Source of the DNA: an uncultured Lachnospiraceae bacterium
Lineage (GTDB): Bacteria; Bacillota; Clostridia; Lachnospirales; Lachnospiraceae
Direction: 5' to 3'
Assembly: GCA_945609985.1 (NCBI GenBank)
Contig: CALYZQ010000006.1
Location: forward strand, 1-46,667
DNA length: 46,667 nt
Part shown: piece by piece, positions 1 through 7,766 of the stretch
Numbering within the stretch: position 1 is the first letter of the stretch
How the letters are laid out: every line of letters begins with the position of its first letter
Position numbers and translations under genes: made by a program
The notes under the pieces: generated by a model
Databases searched by the model: none
What the model was told of the DNA's origin: nothing
What the model saw: the letters and a program-made list of their open reading frames with translations, nothing else

Positions 1-55
1 CTTTTGGCAATCTGATTCCTTGACTATTTCCCCATTCTTTTACTTGTGCTTGCAT
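1..55 (-). CDS. MazE/AbrB-type antitoxin, N-terminal fragment (cut by window edge)
   Basis: The 18 visible residues read MQAQVKEWGNSQGIRLPK, the swapped-hairpin start of MazE/SpoVT-AbrB antitoxins (the W-G-N-S-x-x-I-R-[IL]-P pattern). A strong GAGGAGGG ribosome binding site lies just upstream of the ATG. The rest of the gene, and any MazF-like or PIN toxin after it, lies outside the window. Such antitoxins bind DNA through this domain and repress their own promoter, which fits the palindrome upstream. The call is firm for the domain; the type of toxin partner is unknown. Confidence 0.8.
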   Translation of the reverse strand, partial: MQAQVKEWGNSQGIRLPK

Positions 56-73
56 TTAAAACCCTCCTCGCGT

Positions 74-98
74 GTAGTATATACATAGTATATACTAC
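74..98 (-). promoter_or_regulatory. Palindromic operator upstream of the MazE-like gene
   Basis: Two perfect 11-bp arms (GTAGTATATAC and its reverse complement) flank a 3-bp centre, ending about 20 bases before the antitoxin ATG. The TATA-rich arms could overlap a -10 element. This is the expected form of an autorepression site for a MazE/AbrB-fold antitoxin. The palindrome is seen directly; its role is inferred. Confidence 0.65.
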
Positions 99-162
99 AT
101 AGCAAAAAATATCAATTAATTTCTCCTAAAAGAAAACGAAAATTCAAGTTTATGTATTTTGC

Positions 163-978
163 CTAATTCTCTACCACGGTCAACAGCTGTGACACCGTTC
201 TGTTCAGAATTGGGTGTCTGTAGTTGGGAGCCAGTTCGCTCAACGGTTTTAATACAAAGTAACGGTTCTCCATGTCCACATGGGGGAGAATCAGCTCCTC
301 ATCCTCATATATCAGCTTATCATAAAAGATGATATCCAAGTCAAGTGTGCGGGGTCCCCAGCGGAGCTCCCTTTTTCTGTCCGCCGCAGCTTCTATCCCG
401 TGAAGTTTAACAAGAAGGTCTTTGGGGAATAATAAAGTTTTCAGTGCAATGGCACCGTTTAAGAAATCCTCCTGCTCCACACCGCCGTAGGGCTTTGTGG
501 TAAGCAGTCCGGATACTTTTATATCCTTATTCTGCGGAATGGCTTTTAAGGCATCAATAGCACCTTCTATGTACTTCTCTTTATCTCCCATATTCGACCC
601 TACAGACAAATACACCTGATGCCAGCCTCTGTGAATCTTTACGGAGACACTGTCAAATGGTAGACCTACAGGGGCTTCCGGCTTTCTAATTTCTAAGTCA
701 ATAGCTTTTATTAAATCAAACTTTAACAAAATCTCTTCTGCCATTTTTTCAGCTACCGTCTCAATCAGCTTACAGGTATGTGCCTCCATCCAGTCATTGA
801 TAAAATGGCACACCTCACCGTAGTTGGTGGACAGTGTCAAATCATCCTTCCTTCCTGCTTCTGCGGTATCCGTATAAAGAACAGCATTGATATAAAAGGG
901 CTGTCCCTCCTTGTTCTCTTCCGGGTAAACACCGTGGTAGGCATATACCTCTAAATTATCAATCCGAATCTCGTCCAT
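163..978 (-). CDS. folK: Dihydroneopterin aldolase / HPPK fusion (FolB-FolK)
   Basis: A bifunctional folate enzyme of 271 residues. Residues 1-118 are FolB-like (N-L-x-V-x-A-Y-H-G-V near the start) and would convert dihydroneopterin to 6-hydroxymethyl-dihydropterin. Residues 122-271 are FolK-like (VYLSVGSNMG, then the RWGPRTLDLDI signature) and would pyrophosphorylate that product for FolP. The start at 978 was chosen over a longer frame because GGAAGG lies about 11 bases upstream and the FolB motif begins at once. It is the last gene of the folate operon. FolB-FolK fusions are common in Firmicutes. Confidence 0.95.
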   Translation of the reverse strand: MDEIRIDNLEVYAYHGVYPEENKEGQPFYINAVLYTDTAEAGRKDDLTLSTNYGEVCHFINDWMEAHTCKLIETVAEKMAEEILLKFDLIKAIDLEIRKPEAPVGLPFDSVSVKIHRGWHQVYLSVGSNMGDKEKYIEGAIDALKAIPQNKDIKVSGLLTTKPYGGVEQEDFLNGAIALKTLLFPKDLLVKLHGIEAAADRKRELRWGPRTLDLDIIFYDKLIYEDEELILPHVDMENRYFVLKPLSELAPNYRHPILNRTVSQLLTVVEN

Positions 979-1053
979 TGTCTTATTCCTTCCAAGAATT
1001 CTAGTAGCGTGCATTGCCTTGCAGGAACTCCCCTGCAAATGGTACACTCATCA

Positions 1054-1860
1054 TCAGCTTCCTAGTATCGCCTCCGTCATGCGGATGGCGCGCACGTTTT
1101 TCTCTACATCATGCACACGCACAAAGCTACAGCCCTTTGTAACTGCCAGCACAGTAGTTGCAAGAGTTCCTTCTTCTCTCTCCGAAACCGGCAAATCCAA
1201 TGTCAGACCAATAACGGATTTGCGGCTGCAACCTAAAAGCAAGGGATAACCAAATACCTTCAGTTCCTCCAGACAATTGATGATTTGAAGATTCTGTTCA
1301 TAGGTCTTCCCAAAGCCCACACCGGGATCCAATATTATCTTATCCTCTGCAATACCTGCTTTTTTTGCAAGGCGGATGGTTTCTGCCAAATCTTCCTTCA
1401 CATCCTCCAGAAAGCTTCTGTAGTCAGCTTCCTTACGGTTATGCATCAGACAGCAGAAAGCATTACTCTTTGCAATTACCTCTGCCATATCCTTATCTGC
1501 CTTAAGTCCCCAGATATCATTTATCATATTGACACCGGCTGCAATACCAGCTCGCGCCACTTCACTTTTATAAGTATCCAGGGAAACCGGTACATCGAAA
1601 TGAGCCTTGACTGCTTCAATCACCGGAACCACACGCTCAATCTCTTCCTCCGTAGAAATCCGGGTATACCCGGGTCTGGTAGATTCGCCGCCTATATCCA
1701 GAATATCCATGCCTTCAGAAATCATCTGCTCCACATGTCTTAAAGCCTTGTCTTTTTCCTTCCAACAGCCTCCGTCCGAAAAGGAATCCGGAGTCACATT
1801 CAGAATACCCATCACATAGGTATGTTCCTTTATACAAAATTCTCTGTTACCTATTTTCAT
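1054..1860 (-). CDS. folP: Dihydropteroate synthase
   Basis: A 268-residue TIM-barrel enzyme that condenses hydroxymethyl-dihydropterin pyrophosphate with p-aminobenzoate and is the sulfonamide target. It carries the pterin-loop signature MGILNVTPDSFSDGG at residues 17-31, DIGGESTRPG about 30 residues later, and LLLGCSRKS towards the C-terminus. Length is normal. An AGGAGAGG ribosome binding site precedes the ATG. It lies between the HD protein and folBK in one transcription unit. Confidence 0.97.
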   Translation of the reverse strand: MKIGNREFCIKEHTYVMGILNVTPDSFSDGGCWKEKDKALRHVEQMISEGMDILDIGGESTRPGYTRISTEEEIERVVPVIEAVKAHFDVPVSLDTYKSEVARAGIAAGVNMINDIWGLKADKDMAEVIAKSNAFCCLMHNRKEADYRSFLEDVKEDLAETIRLAKKAGIAEDKIILDPGVGFGKTYEQNLQIINCLEELKVFGYPLLLGCSRKSVIGLTLDLPVSEREEGTLATTVLAVTKGCSFVRVHDVEKNVRAIRMTEAILGS

Positions 1861-1935
1861 AATCTTCTTTCCTCTCCTTCAAAAGTCACCTTGTCACTAT
1901 TATTAATGCCACAATGAATCTTCCGCCCGTCGCAG

Positions 1936-2418
1936 TCAATATTTCAAACTTAAATTCTTCTTTTCCTTACTCCAATTACACTCCGCTTCTGCTTCACATG
2001 CAAAACAGGCGCGGCTAGCCTTGTCCGCACGGTACAAAAGTCCGTTCAAATCCCGGTCCTTAGCCACTTCCTTATTGCGGTGATTCAGGATTGCCTCAAC
2101 AATAACACCTGTTTCTTTATCATCAAAACCACATTCCTTTAAAATCACCGGTGCAATCCGGGCACTGGCTTTCTCATGTGGAATCCCTGCCGCATATTGC
2201 AAGTGCTTCCCGATATCGTGGAGCAGCGCCGCCGCATAAATAATTTCATTATCTATAGTCAGCTCTTCTTCCTGATTCATAATCCTCGCAATTCTCGCCA
2301 CATCCAAAAAGTGCGCCATATTATGACGGCAGAAGCGTCTGTCCGCTTCTGCCTGCCTGTTTTTCTCAAGATTCTCCAAAAACAAATCGTGATTTAATAT
2401 TTTATCTACTCGTTCCAT
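1936..2418 (-). CDS. HD-domain phosphohydrolase in the folate operon
   Basis: A 160-residue HD-superfamily protein with metal-binding His32/His36, the H67-D68 pair in AALLHDIGKH and a later ILNHRN. The C-terminus holds a Cys-rich motif (Cys128, Cys131 and Cys137 in ACFACEAEAECNW). The start at 2418 is set by a GGTGAG site only 4 bases after the folE stop, so the two are tightly coupled. The substrate is unknown. Its place between folE and folP makes it a candidate for removing phosphate from dihydroneopterin triphosphate, a step with no dedicated gene here. That role is inferred; a nucleotide or other phosphohydrolase is equally possible. Confidence 0.8.
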   Translation of the reverse strand: MERVDKILNHDLFLENLEKNRQAEADRRFCRHNMAHFLDVARIARIMNQEEELTIDNEIIYAAALLHDIGKHLQYAAGIPHEKASARIAPVILKECGFDDKETGVIVEAILNHRNKEVAKDRDLNGLLYRADKASRACFACEAEAECNWSKEKKNLSLKY

Positions 2419-2422
2419 AAAC

Positions 2423-2983
2423 TCACCTTGACTGTAACATATGGAAAAACTGTTGCTGCAATGCCTGATTGTCTTCAAACACACCTCTGGTTGCAATGCT
2501 CACGGTCTTGCTTCCCGGCTTCTTCACACCGCGCATGGTCATGCACATATGCTCCGCCTCCAAAAGCACCATAGCTCCCTTAGGGCACAAATGCTCCATA
2601 ATGGCATCCGCAATCTGGCATGTCATCTGCTCCTGAATCTGCAGACGCTTTGCATATACCTCCACGGTTCTGGCAAGCTTACTTAAGCCCACCACCTTTC
2701 CATTCGGTATGTATGCCACATGTGCCTTTCCGTAAAAAGGCATCAGATGATGCTCACAGGTGGAATAAAAGGTAATATCTTTCTCCAATACCATCTCACT
2801 GTTATCAACGGTAAACACTCTGGATAAATGCTCTGATGCATCCTCATCCATGCCGCCGCAGATTTCCGTATACATTCTGGCGATTCTGTCCGGGGTATCC
2901 TTTAATCCTTCCCTGTTTACATCCTCACCGATTCCTTCCAAAAGCAGTTTGATTGCCTCTTTTACCTTTTCCTGATTTACCAT
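2423..2983 (-). CDS. folE: GTP cyclohydrolase I
   Basis: A 186-residue enzyme making dihydroneopterin triphosphate from GTP, the first step of folate synthesis. The zinc/active-site segments are clear: [18 protein letters not shown] in the middle and [17 protein letters not shown] near the C-terminus. An upstream in-frame ATG exists, but the start at 2983 has AGAAAGG in place and gives the usual family length. It follows folC by about 50 bases and almost touches the HD gene. Confidence 0.96.
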   Translation of the reverse strand: MVNQEKVKEAIKLLLEGIGEDVNREGLKDTPDRIARMYTEICGGMDEDASEHLSRVFTVDNSEMVLEKDITFYSTCEHHLMPFYGKAHVAYIPNGKVVGLSKLARTVEVYAKRLQIQEQMTCQIADAIMEHLCPKGAMVLLEAEHMCMTMRGVKKPGSKTVSIATRGVFEDNQALQQQFFHMLQSR

Positions 2984-3035
2984 AACTACATGCCTTTCTG
3001 TCAGCGTCGCACCTTTTCCCACCGCGTCGCGCCGA

Positions 3036-4322
3036 CTAACGCTCATATCCCAAAATATCCATCAATCTTCCCAAATAGGACAGAGAGCCGAAAGCGATAA
3101 TCACATCATCCTTCCCTGCAAGAAGACTGCTCATCTCAACCGCCTCCTCCAGACTGTCCACTGCCGTGACAGCTGTGTGCACCTTTGCAATCTCCTTTGC
3201 CAAATCGTAAGCATGCATTGCTCTCGGATTGTTGGGCGGAGTCACCGTGATAATCTGGTCTGCATATTTGTGCGTCAGGGAAATGACCTTATCGTATTCC
3301 TTGTCCTTCAATATTCCCATTATATAGATAATTCTTCTGTTTGTAAAATAAAATTCGATAGAATCTGCAAGTTTTTGTGCTGCATCCTCATTATGAGCCC
3401 CGTCTACTATAAAAAGCGGCTTCTTTGACACCACCGTAAAACGTCCCGGCCATCTTGTAGCCAAAAGTCCTTCGCGGATTGCCTGCTCACTCACTGCAAA
3501 GCCCTTTTGCCCAAGCGCCCTGACAGCTTCTATGGCAACCACAGCATTTGCAATCTGATGTTTTCCTGCCAAAGCTATGGTCAAATTCTTCATGCCTGCA
3601 TAATCAAATTGCTGCTTTTCCACACCATAGCGCACTTTTGCAGCTTCTTCTGCACCCGCCACTACAAGCATTGCCTGCTTTTCATTTGCTGCCTGATCCA
3701 CCACCTGCATCACGGCTTCATCCTGCTTCATGCAGATTACATAACACTCGTTTTTTATAATTCCAGCCTTTTGCCCTGCAATTTTTTCCACGGTATCACC
3801 CAGAAACTGCATATGGTCCATGCCCACAGAGGTAATCACCGCCACCTGCGTAGTGGTAATCAGATTGGTGGCATCATACAGTCCGCCCATACCGGTTTCC
3901 AGCACCACAATATCACATTTCTTTTTCTGAAAATAGAGAAAAGCCAGTGCAGTCTCCACCTCAAAGGGTGTGGGCTGGGAAAGACCGCGTGCAACCATCC
4001 GCTCACATGCCGCCTTCACCTGCTCCATAAGCTCTCCCAAGGCCACCTTGGAAATCATCTTTCCATCCACCTGTATACGCTCACGATACTCAAAAATGGT
4101 GGGGGAAACATATCTGCCTACCCGATAGCCTGCTGCTTGCAAAATCGTAGAAATAAAAGCAAGTGTGGAGCCCTTGCCGTTAGTACCTGCAATATGCACA
4201 AACTTCAAAGTCTCCTGCGGATTCCCAAGCTCCCTGCAAAGTTCCTTTATACTATCAAGCCCCGGAACAATACCAAGTCCCGTTATTTCTTCTATATAAT
4301 TAAGTGCTTCCTGATATTTCAT
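3036..4322 (-). CDS. folC: Folylpolyglutamate synthase / dihydrofolate synthase
   Basis: A 428-residue Mur-ligase-family enzyme that adds glutamate to dihydropteroate and folates. The ATP loop [10 protein letters not shown] lies near residue 48, with [13 protein letters not shown] and the late IVDGAHN motif typical of FolC. The start at 4322 is preferred because GGGAG stands 5 bases upstream; an extra in-frame ATG lies 15 bases earlier. It is the promoter-proximal gene of the folate operon. I found no convincing promoter in the gap to the divergent gene at 4431. Confidence 0.95.
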   Translation of the reverse strand: MKYQEALNYIEEITGLGIVPGLDSIKELCRELGNPQETLKFVHIAGTNGKGSTLAFISTILQAAGYRVGRYVSPTIFEYRERIQVDGKMISKVALGELMEQVKAACERMVARGLSQPTPFEVETALAFLYFQKKKCDIVVLETGMGGLYDATNLITTTQVAVITSVGMDHMQFLGDTVEKIAGQKAGIIKNECYVICMKQDEAVMQVVDQAANEKQAMLVVAGAEEAAKVRYGVEKQQFDYAGMKNLTIALAGKHQIANAVVAIEAVRALGQKGFAVSEQAIREGLLATRWPGRFTVVSKKPLFIVDGAHNEDAAQKLADSIEFYFTNRRIIYIMGILKDKEYDKVISLTHKYADQIITVTPPNNPRAMHAYDLAKEIAKVHTAVTAVDSLEEAVEMSSLLAGKDDVIIAFGSLSYLGRLMDILGYER

Positions 4323-4430
4323 AGCTTCTCCCATCACGCACCGTCGCGCACTTTGTAATTAAATCCCTGCATATTTTCCAACAATCCGGCAAAACTAATC
4401 CTAAAACAAACCGGAGGTATTTGTGCTTTC

Positions 4431-4859
4431 ATGAAAAAATCCCTGCAAAACTTCGCACGCAATTTCCTGCACTGCGGTGTCATCGGTTGGTGCATGGAAA
4501 TCATCTTTACAGCTCTTCATTCCCTGCGTCGCAGAGATTTCAAACTAAAAGGAAACACCTCAATCTGGATGTTTCCCATTTATGGTTGCGCCGCATTCCT
4601 GGCTCCCGTGGGCAGACTGCTACGCCGCTTCCCCACATGGTTTCGCGGCTTTACCTACATGTCGCTAATCTTCTCCACGGAATACTTAACCGGCAATTTC
4701 CTTAAGAAAAAAAATCTGTGCCCTTGGGACTACAGCCGCTGCCGCTACCACATCAACCGCGTGATACGTCTGGATTACGCACCCTACTGGTTCGGCGCCG
4801 GACTTTTGTTTGAACGGATTGTACGACCGCAAAACACTCCCAAAAAGAATAACGACTGA
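4431..4859 (+). CDS. Small membrane protein of the putative ABC-transporter type IV (CmpB-like) family
   Basis: A 142-residue protein with hydrophobic segments near residues 14-30, 45-62 and 118-130. The pattern GxxGWCMEIIFTAL, then MFPIYGCAAFLAPVGR and a conserved W-D-Y resembles the PF06541-type family of small clostridial membrane proteins annotated as putative ABC transporters. No ATPase is nearby, so a transport role is unproven. It is divergent from folC and convergent with the PH-domain gene, only 6 bases apart. A GGAGG stands about 13 bases before the ATG. Confidence 0.6.
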   Translation: MKKSLQNFARNFLHCGVIGWCMEIIFTALHSLRRRDFKLKGNTSIWMFPIYGCAAFLAPVGRLLRRFPTWFRGFTYMSLIFSTEYLTGNFLKKKNLCPWDYSRCRYHINRVIRLDYAPYWFGAGLLFERIVRPQNTPKKNND

Positions 4860-4865
4860 CTCATT

Positions 4866-5243
4866 TTACATGGGTTCGTCCAAGTCATCCATCTCACCGG
4901 AACCAATGTCAAGCATATTGACGGTACGTCTCTTAATCCTTGCTTCCTCGGACTCCTGCAAAATAAATTCCTTGATTGTCTTGGAATTTTTAATATGCTT
5001 TAAGATAAGCTGCGGATGTGTGGTATCGCCGGTAAAGCACACTACCGTCCCCAGCTTGAAAAGCTTCTCAATCAAAGTAGCGGTATGCTGCACATCCTGC
5101 ACCTTATACATATAGCAGTCATTCTCAACTGTCTTAAACAGACCTGTCTGAATCGTCAGTCTGTCCTCCTTTACGGTATACTTGGTAAATGTAAAAGGTA
5201 AACCAAAAAATAACCAACGCTTTCTTTCTACAAATTCTGCCAT
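4866..5243 (-). CDS. Bacterial PH-domain (YdbS-like) protein
   Basis: A 125-residue protein without transmembrane segments. The stretch FTKYTVKEDRLTIQTGLF, then CYMYKVQDVQHTATLIEKLF and GTVVCFTGD, matches the bacterial PH-like (bPH2) fold: a strand, a turn, then the D[IV]Q motif. The tail is acidic and contains R-R-T-V-N-M-L-D-I. Function in this family is generally unknown. GGGAGAATAAG precedes the ATG. Confidence 0.65.
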   Translation of the reverse strand: MAEFVERKRWLFFGLPFTFTKYTVKEDRLTIQTGLFKTVENDCYMYKVQDVQHTATLIEKLFKLGTVVCFTGDTTHPQLILKHIKNSKTIKEFILQESEEARIKRRTVNMLDIGSGEMDDLDEPM

Positions 5244-5286
5244 TCTTATTCTCCCATCCGATGCCGACCTTATGCGGTCCGCTCTG

Positions 5287-5315
5287 ATATCATTATATTA
5301 GATATCCTCTGTCAA
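5287..5315 (-). promoter_or_regulatory. Possible promoter for the PH-domain gene
   Basis: A perfect TTGACA at 5310-5315 is followed, 17 bases on, by TGATAT, a weak -10. The spacer and flank contain an inverted repeat GATATC-9 nt-GATATC. The -35 is strong and the -10 uncertain. Confidence 0.4.
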
Positions 5316-5361
5316 TGCAAAACCTTTCTACAAAATTTATGATTTTTTTCATAAGAACCGA

Positions 5362-5390
5362 TTGCAAGTGACCGCCAGAAATGGTATCAT
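5362..5390 (+). promoter_or_regulatory. Sigma-A type promoter for the nitroreductase gene
   Basis: TTGCAA at 5362-5367 and TATCAT at 5385-5390 are separated by 17 bases, 30 bases before the ATG at 5420. The 5' leader is short and carries an AGGAGG. Confidence 0.65.
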
Positions 5391-5419
5391 ATATAAAATG
5401 TATTCAGGAGGTCACAGCT

Positions 5420-5956
5420 ATGACAGCAAAAGAATGTATTACTGGACGCAGAAGCATCCGTCAATTTACAGACAAGCCTGTTTCTCATGAGCTTCTTGCT
5501 GACATTGTTGCTACCGCAGCATATGCCCCCAGCTGGAAAAACACTCAGATTACCCGCTATCTTGCAGTAGAGGGCGAGATGAAGGCTAAGCTTGCACAAT
5601 GTACAAGCGCATATCCCAAGAACGGCAGTATTATGAATGATGCTTCCGTTGTAATTGCCATCACCGTAAAAACCGGACGTTGCGGTTTTGAAAGAGACGG
5701 CTCTTACTCTACCAATCGTGGTGACTCCTGGCAGATGTTCGATGCAGGTATTGCAACCCAGACTTTTTGCCTTGCTGCACATGAGCAGGGTCTTGGCACC
5801 GTTATCATGGGTATTTTCGAACAGGAAAAGGCAGCTGCACTTCTTGAGATTCCGGAAGATATGGATTTGATTGCTCTGGTTGCTGTTGGCTACCCCGCTG
5901 AAAGTCCCTCTGCTCCCAAGCGTAAGGAAGTGGATGAATTATTATCTTTTAAGTAA
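5420..5956 (+). CDS. Nitroreductase-family FMN oxidoreductase
   Basis: A 178-residue protein starting with the family signature RRSIRQFTDKPV and continuing AAYAPSWKNTQ, which contacts FMN. The C-terminal part has GLGTVIMGIF and a late VAVGYPAE. These NAD(P)H-dependent flavin enzymes reduce nitro compounds, quinones or other acceptors; the natural substrate cannot be read. The start at 5420 follows AGGAGG with 9-base spacing; an earlier in-frame ATG lacks a site. It is monocistronic, with its own promoter and terminator. Confidence 0.88.
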   Translation: MTAKECITGRRSIRQFTDKPVSHELLADIVATAAYAPSWKNTQITRYLAVEGEMKAKLAQCTSAYPKNGSIMNDASVVIAITVKTGRCGFERDGSYSTNRGDSWQMFDAGIATQTFCLAAHEQGLGTVIMGIFEQEKAAALLEIPEDMDLIALVAVGYPAESPSAPKRKEVDELLSFK

Positions 5957-5962
5957 CAATAT

Positions 5963-5991
5963 AGTCGAAGGGATTTTCTCTTCGACTTTTT
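5963..5991 (+). terminator. Intrinsic terminator after the nitroreductase gene
   Basis: An 11-bp stem (AGTCGAAGGGA with its complement, one G-U pair) has a 3-base loop and ends in five T. It stands directly before pyrB, so it separates the two genes or attenuates read-through. Confidence 0.85.
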
Positions 5992-6001
5992 CATGCGGTT
6001 G

Positions 6002-6013
6002 TGCGATATCGCA
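6002..6013. promoter_or_regulatory. Short perfect palindrome upstream of pyrB
   Basis: TGCGATATCGCA is a 12-bp perfect palindrome in the 67-base stretch between the terminator and pyrB. No convincing promoter is seen in this stretch. It could be an operator, or chance. Confidence 0.3.
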
Positions 6014-6058
6014 AACACATTCAGACACAGATTACCATCGCACAGAAAAGAGGAAAAC

Positions 6059-6973
6059 ATGAGACATTTAATGAGCCCGATGGATTTTACCGTACAGGAG
6101 TTGGATACCTTATTCGACCTTGCCTCCTCCATCGAAAAAAATCCCGCCAAATACGCTCACGCCTGTGACGGCAAGATTTTGGCAACCTGCTTCTATGAAC
6201 CCAGTACACGTACACGCTTAAGCTTTGAATCAGCAATGCTCCGACTTGGCGGACAGGTTCTCGGTTTCTCCGACGCCTCCTCCTCTTCCGCATCCAAGGG
6301 CGAAAGCGTTTCCGATACTATCCGGGTCATCTCCGGATACGCAGATATCTGCGCAATGCGCCATCCCAAGGAAGGTGCTCCCATGGTTGCTGCAGAGAAA
6401 TCCGACATTCCCGTAATCAATGCCGGTGACGGTGGACATCACCACCCCACCCAGACACTTACGGACCTTTTGACCATCCGCAGTCTGAAAGGACATATCG
6501 AAAACTTTACCATCGGCCTTTGTGGTGACTTAAAATTCGGCCGTACCGTTCACTCCCTGATTAAGGCACTGGTGCGTTATCCCGGCATCCGCTTCGTATT
6601 TATCTCTCCCGAGGAGCTGCGCGTACCGGATTACATTACCGATATGCTAAAAGCAAACGATATCCCTTATGAGGAAGTAATCCGTCTGGAAAATGTGATG
6701 CCTGAGCTTGATTTCCTCTACATGACACGAGTACAGAGAGAGCGCTTCTTCAACGAAGAAGACTATGTACGTTTAAAGGACTTCTATATTTTGGATACCG
6801 CCAAAATGGAGCTTGCCAAAAAGGACATGCTGGTGCTGCATCCCCTGCCTCGCGTAAACGAGATTTCCGTGGAAGTGGACGAAGACCCCAGAGCTGCATA
6901 CTTCAAACAGGCAAAATACGGTGTTTACGTGCGAATGGCACTGATACTGACCCTGCTTAATATTACTGTATAA
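6059..6973 (+). CDS. pyrB: Aspartate carbamoyltransferase, catalytic chain
   Basis: A 304-residue enzyme that makes N-carbamoyl-aspartate in pyrimidine synthesis. The carbamoyl-phosphate loop [20 protein letters not shown] is intact, followed by SKGES, the [12 protein letters not shown] segment and HPLPRVNEI. The start at 6059 has AGAGGA upstream. pyrI follows 11 bases after the stop. No other pyr genes are in the window, so PyrB-PyrI stands as a separate pair here. Confidence 0.97.
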   Translation: MRHLMSPMDFTVQELDTLFDLASSIEKNPAKYAHACDGKILATCFYEPSTRTRLSFESAMLRLGGQVLGFSDASSSSASKGESVSDTIRVISGYADICAMRHPKEGAPMVAAEKSDIPVINAGDGGHHHPTQTLTDLLTIRSLKGHIENFTIGLCGDLKFGRTVHSLIKALVRYPGIRFVFISPEELRVPDYITDMLKANDIPYEEVIRLENVMPELDFLYMTRVQRERFFNEEDYVRLKDFYILDTAKMELAKKDMLVLHPLPRVNEISVEVDEDPRAAYFKQAKYGVYVRMALILTLLNITV

Positions 6974-6984
6974 GGAGGAACATC

Positions 6985-7425
6985 ATGTTAAACGTAGGAA
7001 AAATTGAAGAAGGCTTCGTATTGGACCATATCAAGGCAGGCAAGAGCCTTTCCATTTACGAGCATTTACAATTGGATAAACTGGATTGCACCGTGGCAAT
7101 CATAAAAAATGCCAAGAGCAATAAGCTTGGCAAAAAGGATATTTTAAAGGTGGAATGTGATATCGACATGCTGGATTTGGATGTGCTGGCATTCATCGAT
7201 CACAACATCACCGTAAATGTTATTAAGAATGGTGAAATCGTGGCAAAGAAGGATCTGGTACTTCCCAAGCAGATAAAGAATGTCATCAAGTGCCGTAACC
7301 CCCGCTGCATTACCTCCATCGAGCAGGAGCTGCCCCACATCTTTGTGCTGGCGGATGAGAAGAAGGAATTATACCGTTGCAAATATTGTGAAGAGAAATA
7401 TACCGAAACTGCAAAGTCACTGTAA
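6985..7425 (+). CDS. pyrI: Aspartate carbamoyltransferase, regulatory chain
   Basis: A 146-residue allosteric subunit. The N-terminal effector domain contains GFVLDHIKAGKS. The C-terminal zinc domain has the four cysteines CRNPRC and CKYC, spaced as in PyrI. Its presence implies an E. coli-like holoenzyme of catalytic trimers and regulatory dimers, with nucleotide feedback control. AAGGAGG precedes the ATG. Confidence 0.95.
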   Translation: MLNVGKIEEGFVLDHIKAGKSLSIYEHLQLDKLDCTVAIIKNAKSNKLGKKDILKVECDIDMLDLDVLAFIDHNITVNVIKNGEIVAKKDLVLPKQIKNVIKCRNPRCITSIEQELPHIFVLADEKKELYRCKYCEEKYTETAKSL

Positions 7426-7430
7426 TGCAA

Positions 7431-7466
7431 TTTTAGGAGCCGTACGCAAAAGTGTTCGGCTCCTTT
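7431..7466 (+). terminator. Terminator of pyrB-pyrI
   Basis: AGGAGCCG at 7435-7442 pairs with CGGCTCCT at 7457-7464 over a 14-base loop, followed by a short T run that already belongs to the palindromic element. Moderate strength. Confidence 0.65.
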
Positions 7467-7732
7467 ATCGTGTAGGAAATTGAGGGGCGGGCAGGGGGAG
7501 ACGGTTTGGACGATTCTGTTTCCGGATGGGTATTTTCTAAGCATTGCGATAAAATCATGTTACCTTTACGGGGCAGCGTGCATGACGCATCCGTGCGCAG
7601 GCACGCCAAATTGCACATCCATGTGCAATTTCCCCTGTTTATCGTACGCAATGCTTGAAAATGCAGCCATCCTCCACCCAAGAACGCCAAACCGTCTCCC
7701 CCTGCCCGCCCCTCAATTTCCTGCACGATAAA
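7464..7732. repeat. Palindromic element A (269 bp, long inverted arms)
   Basis: This fills the otherwise gene-free stretch between pyrI and the NlpC gene. A perfect 36-bp inverted repeat lies at 7474-7509 and 7687-7722. Pairing continues inward imperfectly to about 7555 and 7640 (shared GGATGG, ATTTTC and AAGCATTGCG segments). The centre holds two smaller dyads, one of them AAATTGCACAT with its complement. The outer ends are TTTATCGTG. No open frame of interest is present. It lies exactly between two convergent terminators. It could be a MITE-like or REP-like element or encode a structured RNA. Confidence 0.8.
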
Positions 7733-7759
7733 AAAGCATGCGGTGAGACACCGCATGCT
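7729..7759 (-). terminator. Intrinsic terminator of the NlpC/P60 operon
   Basis: On the minus strand AGCATGCGGTG, a 3-base loop and the perfect 11-bp complement are followed by six T. It sits 8 bases after the NlpC gene stop. Confidence 0.9.
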
Positions 7760-7766
7760 CCTAATT

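Noticed and set aside
3507..4358. 283-codon open frame antisense to folC
   Set aside because: It lies wholly opposite a conserved gene, is rich in His/Cys/Leu in the way antisense frames are, and has no recognisable motif.
4340..4420. Promoter for folC
   Set aside because: TTGTTG-17-TAATTA can be drawn, but the -10 matches poorly and I do not trust it.
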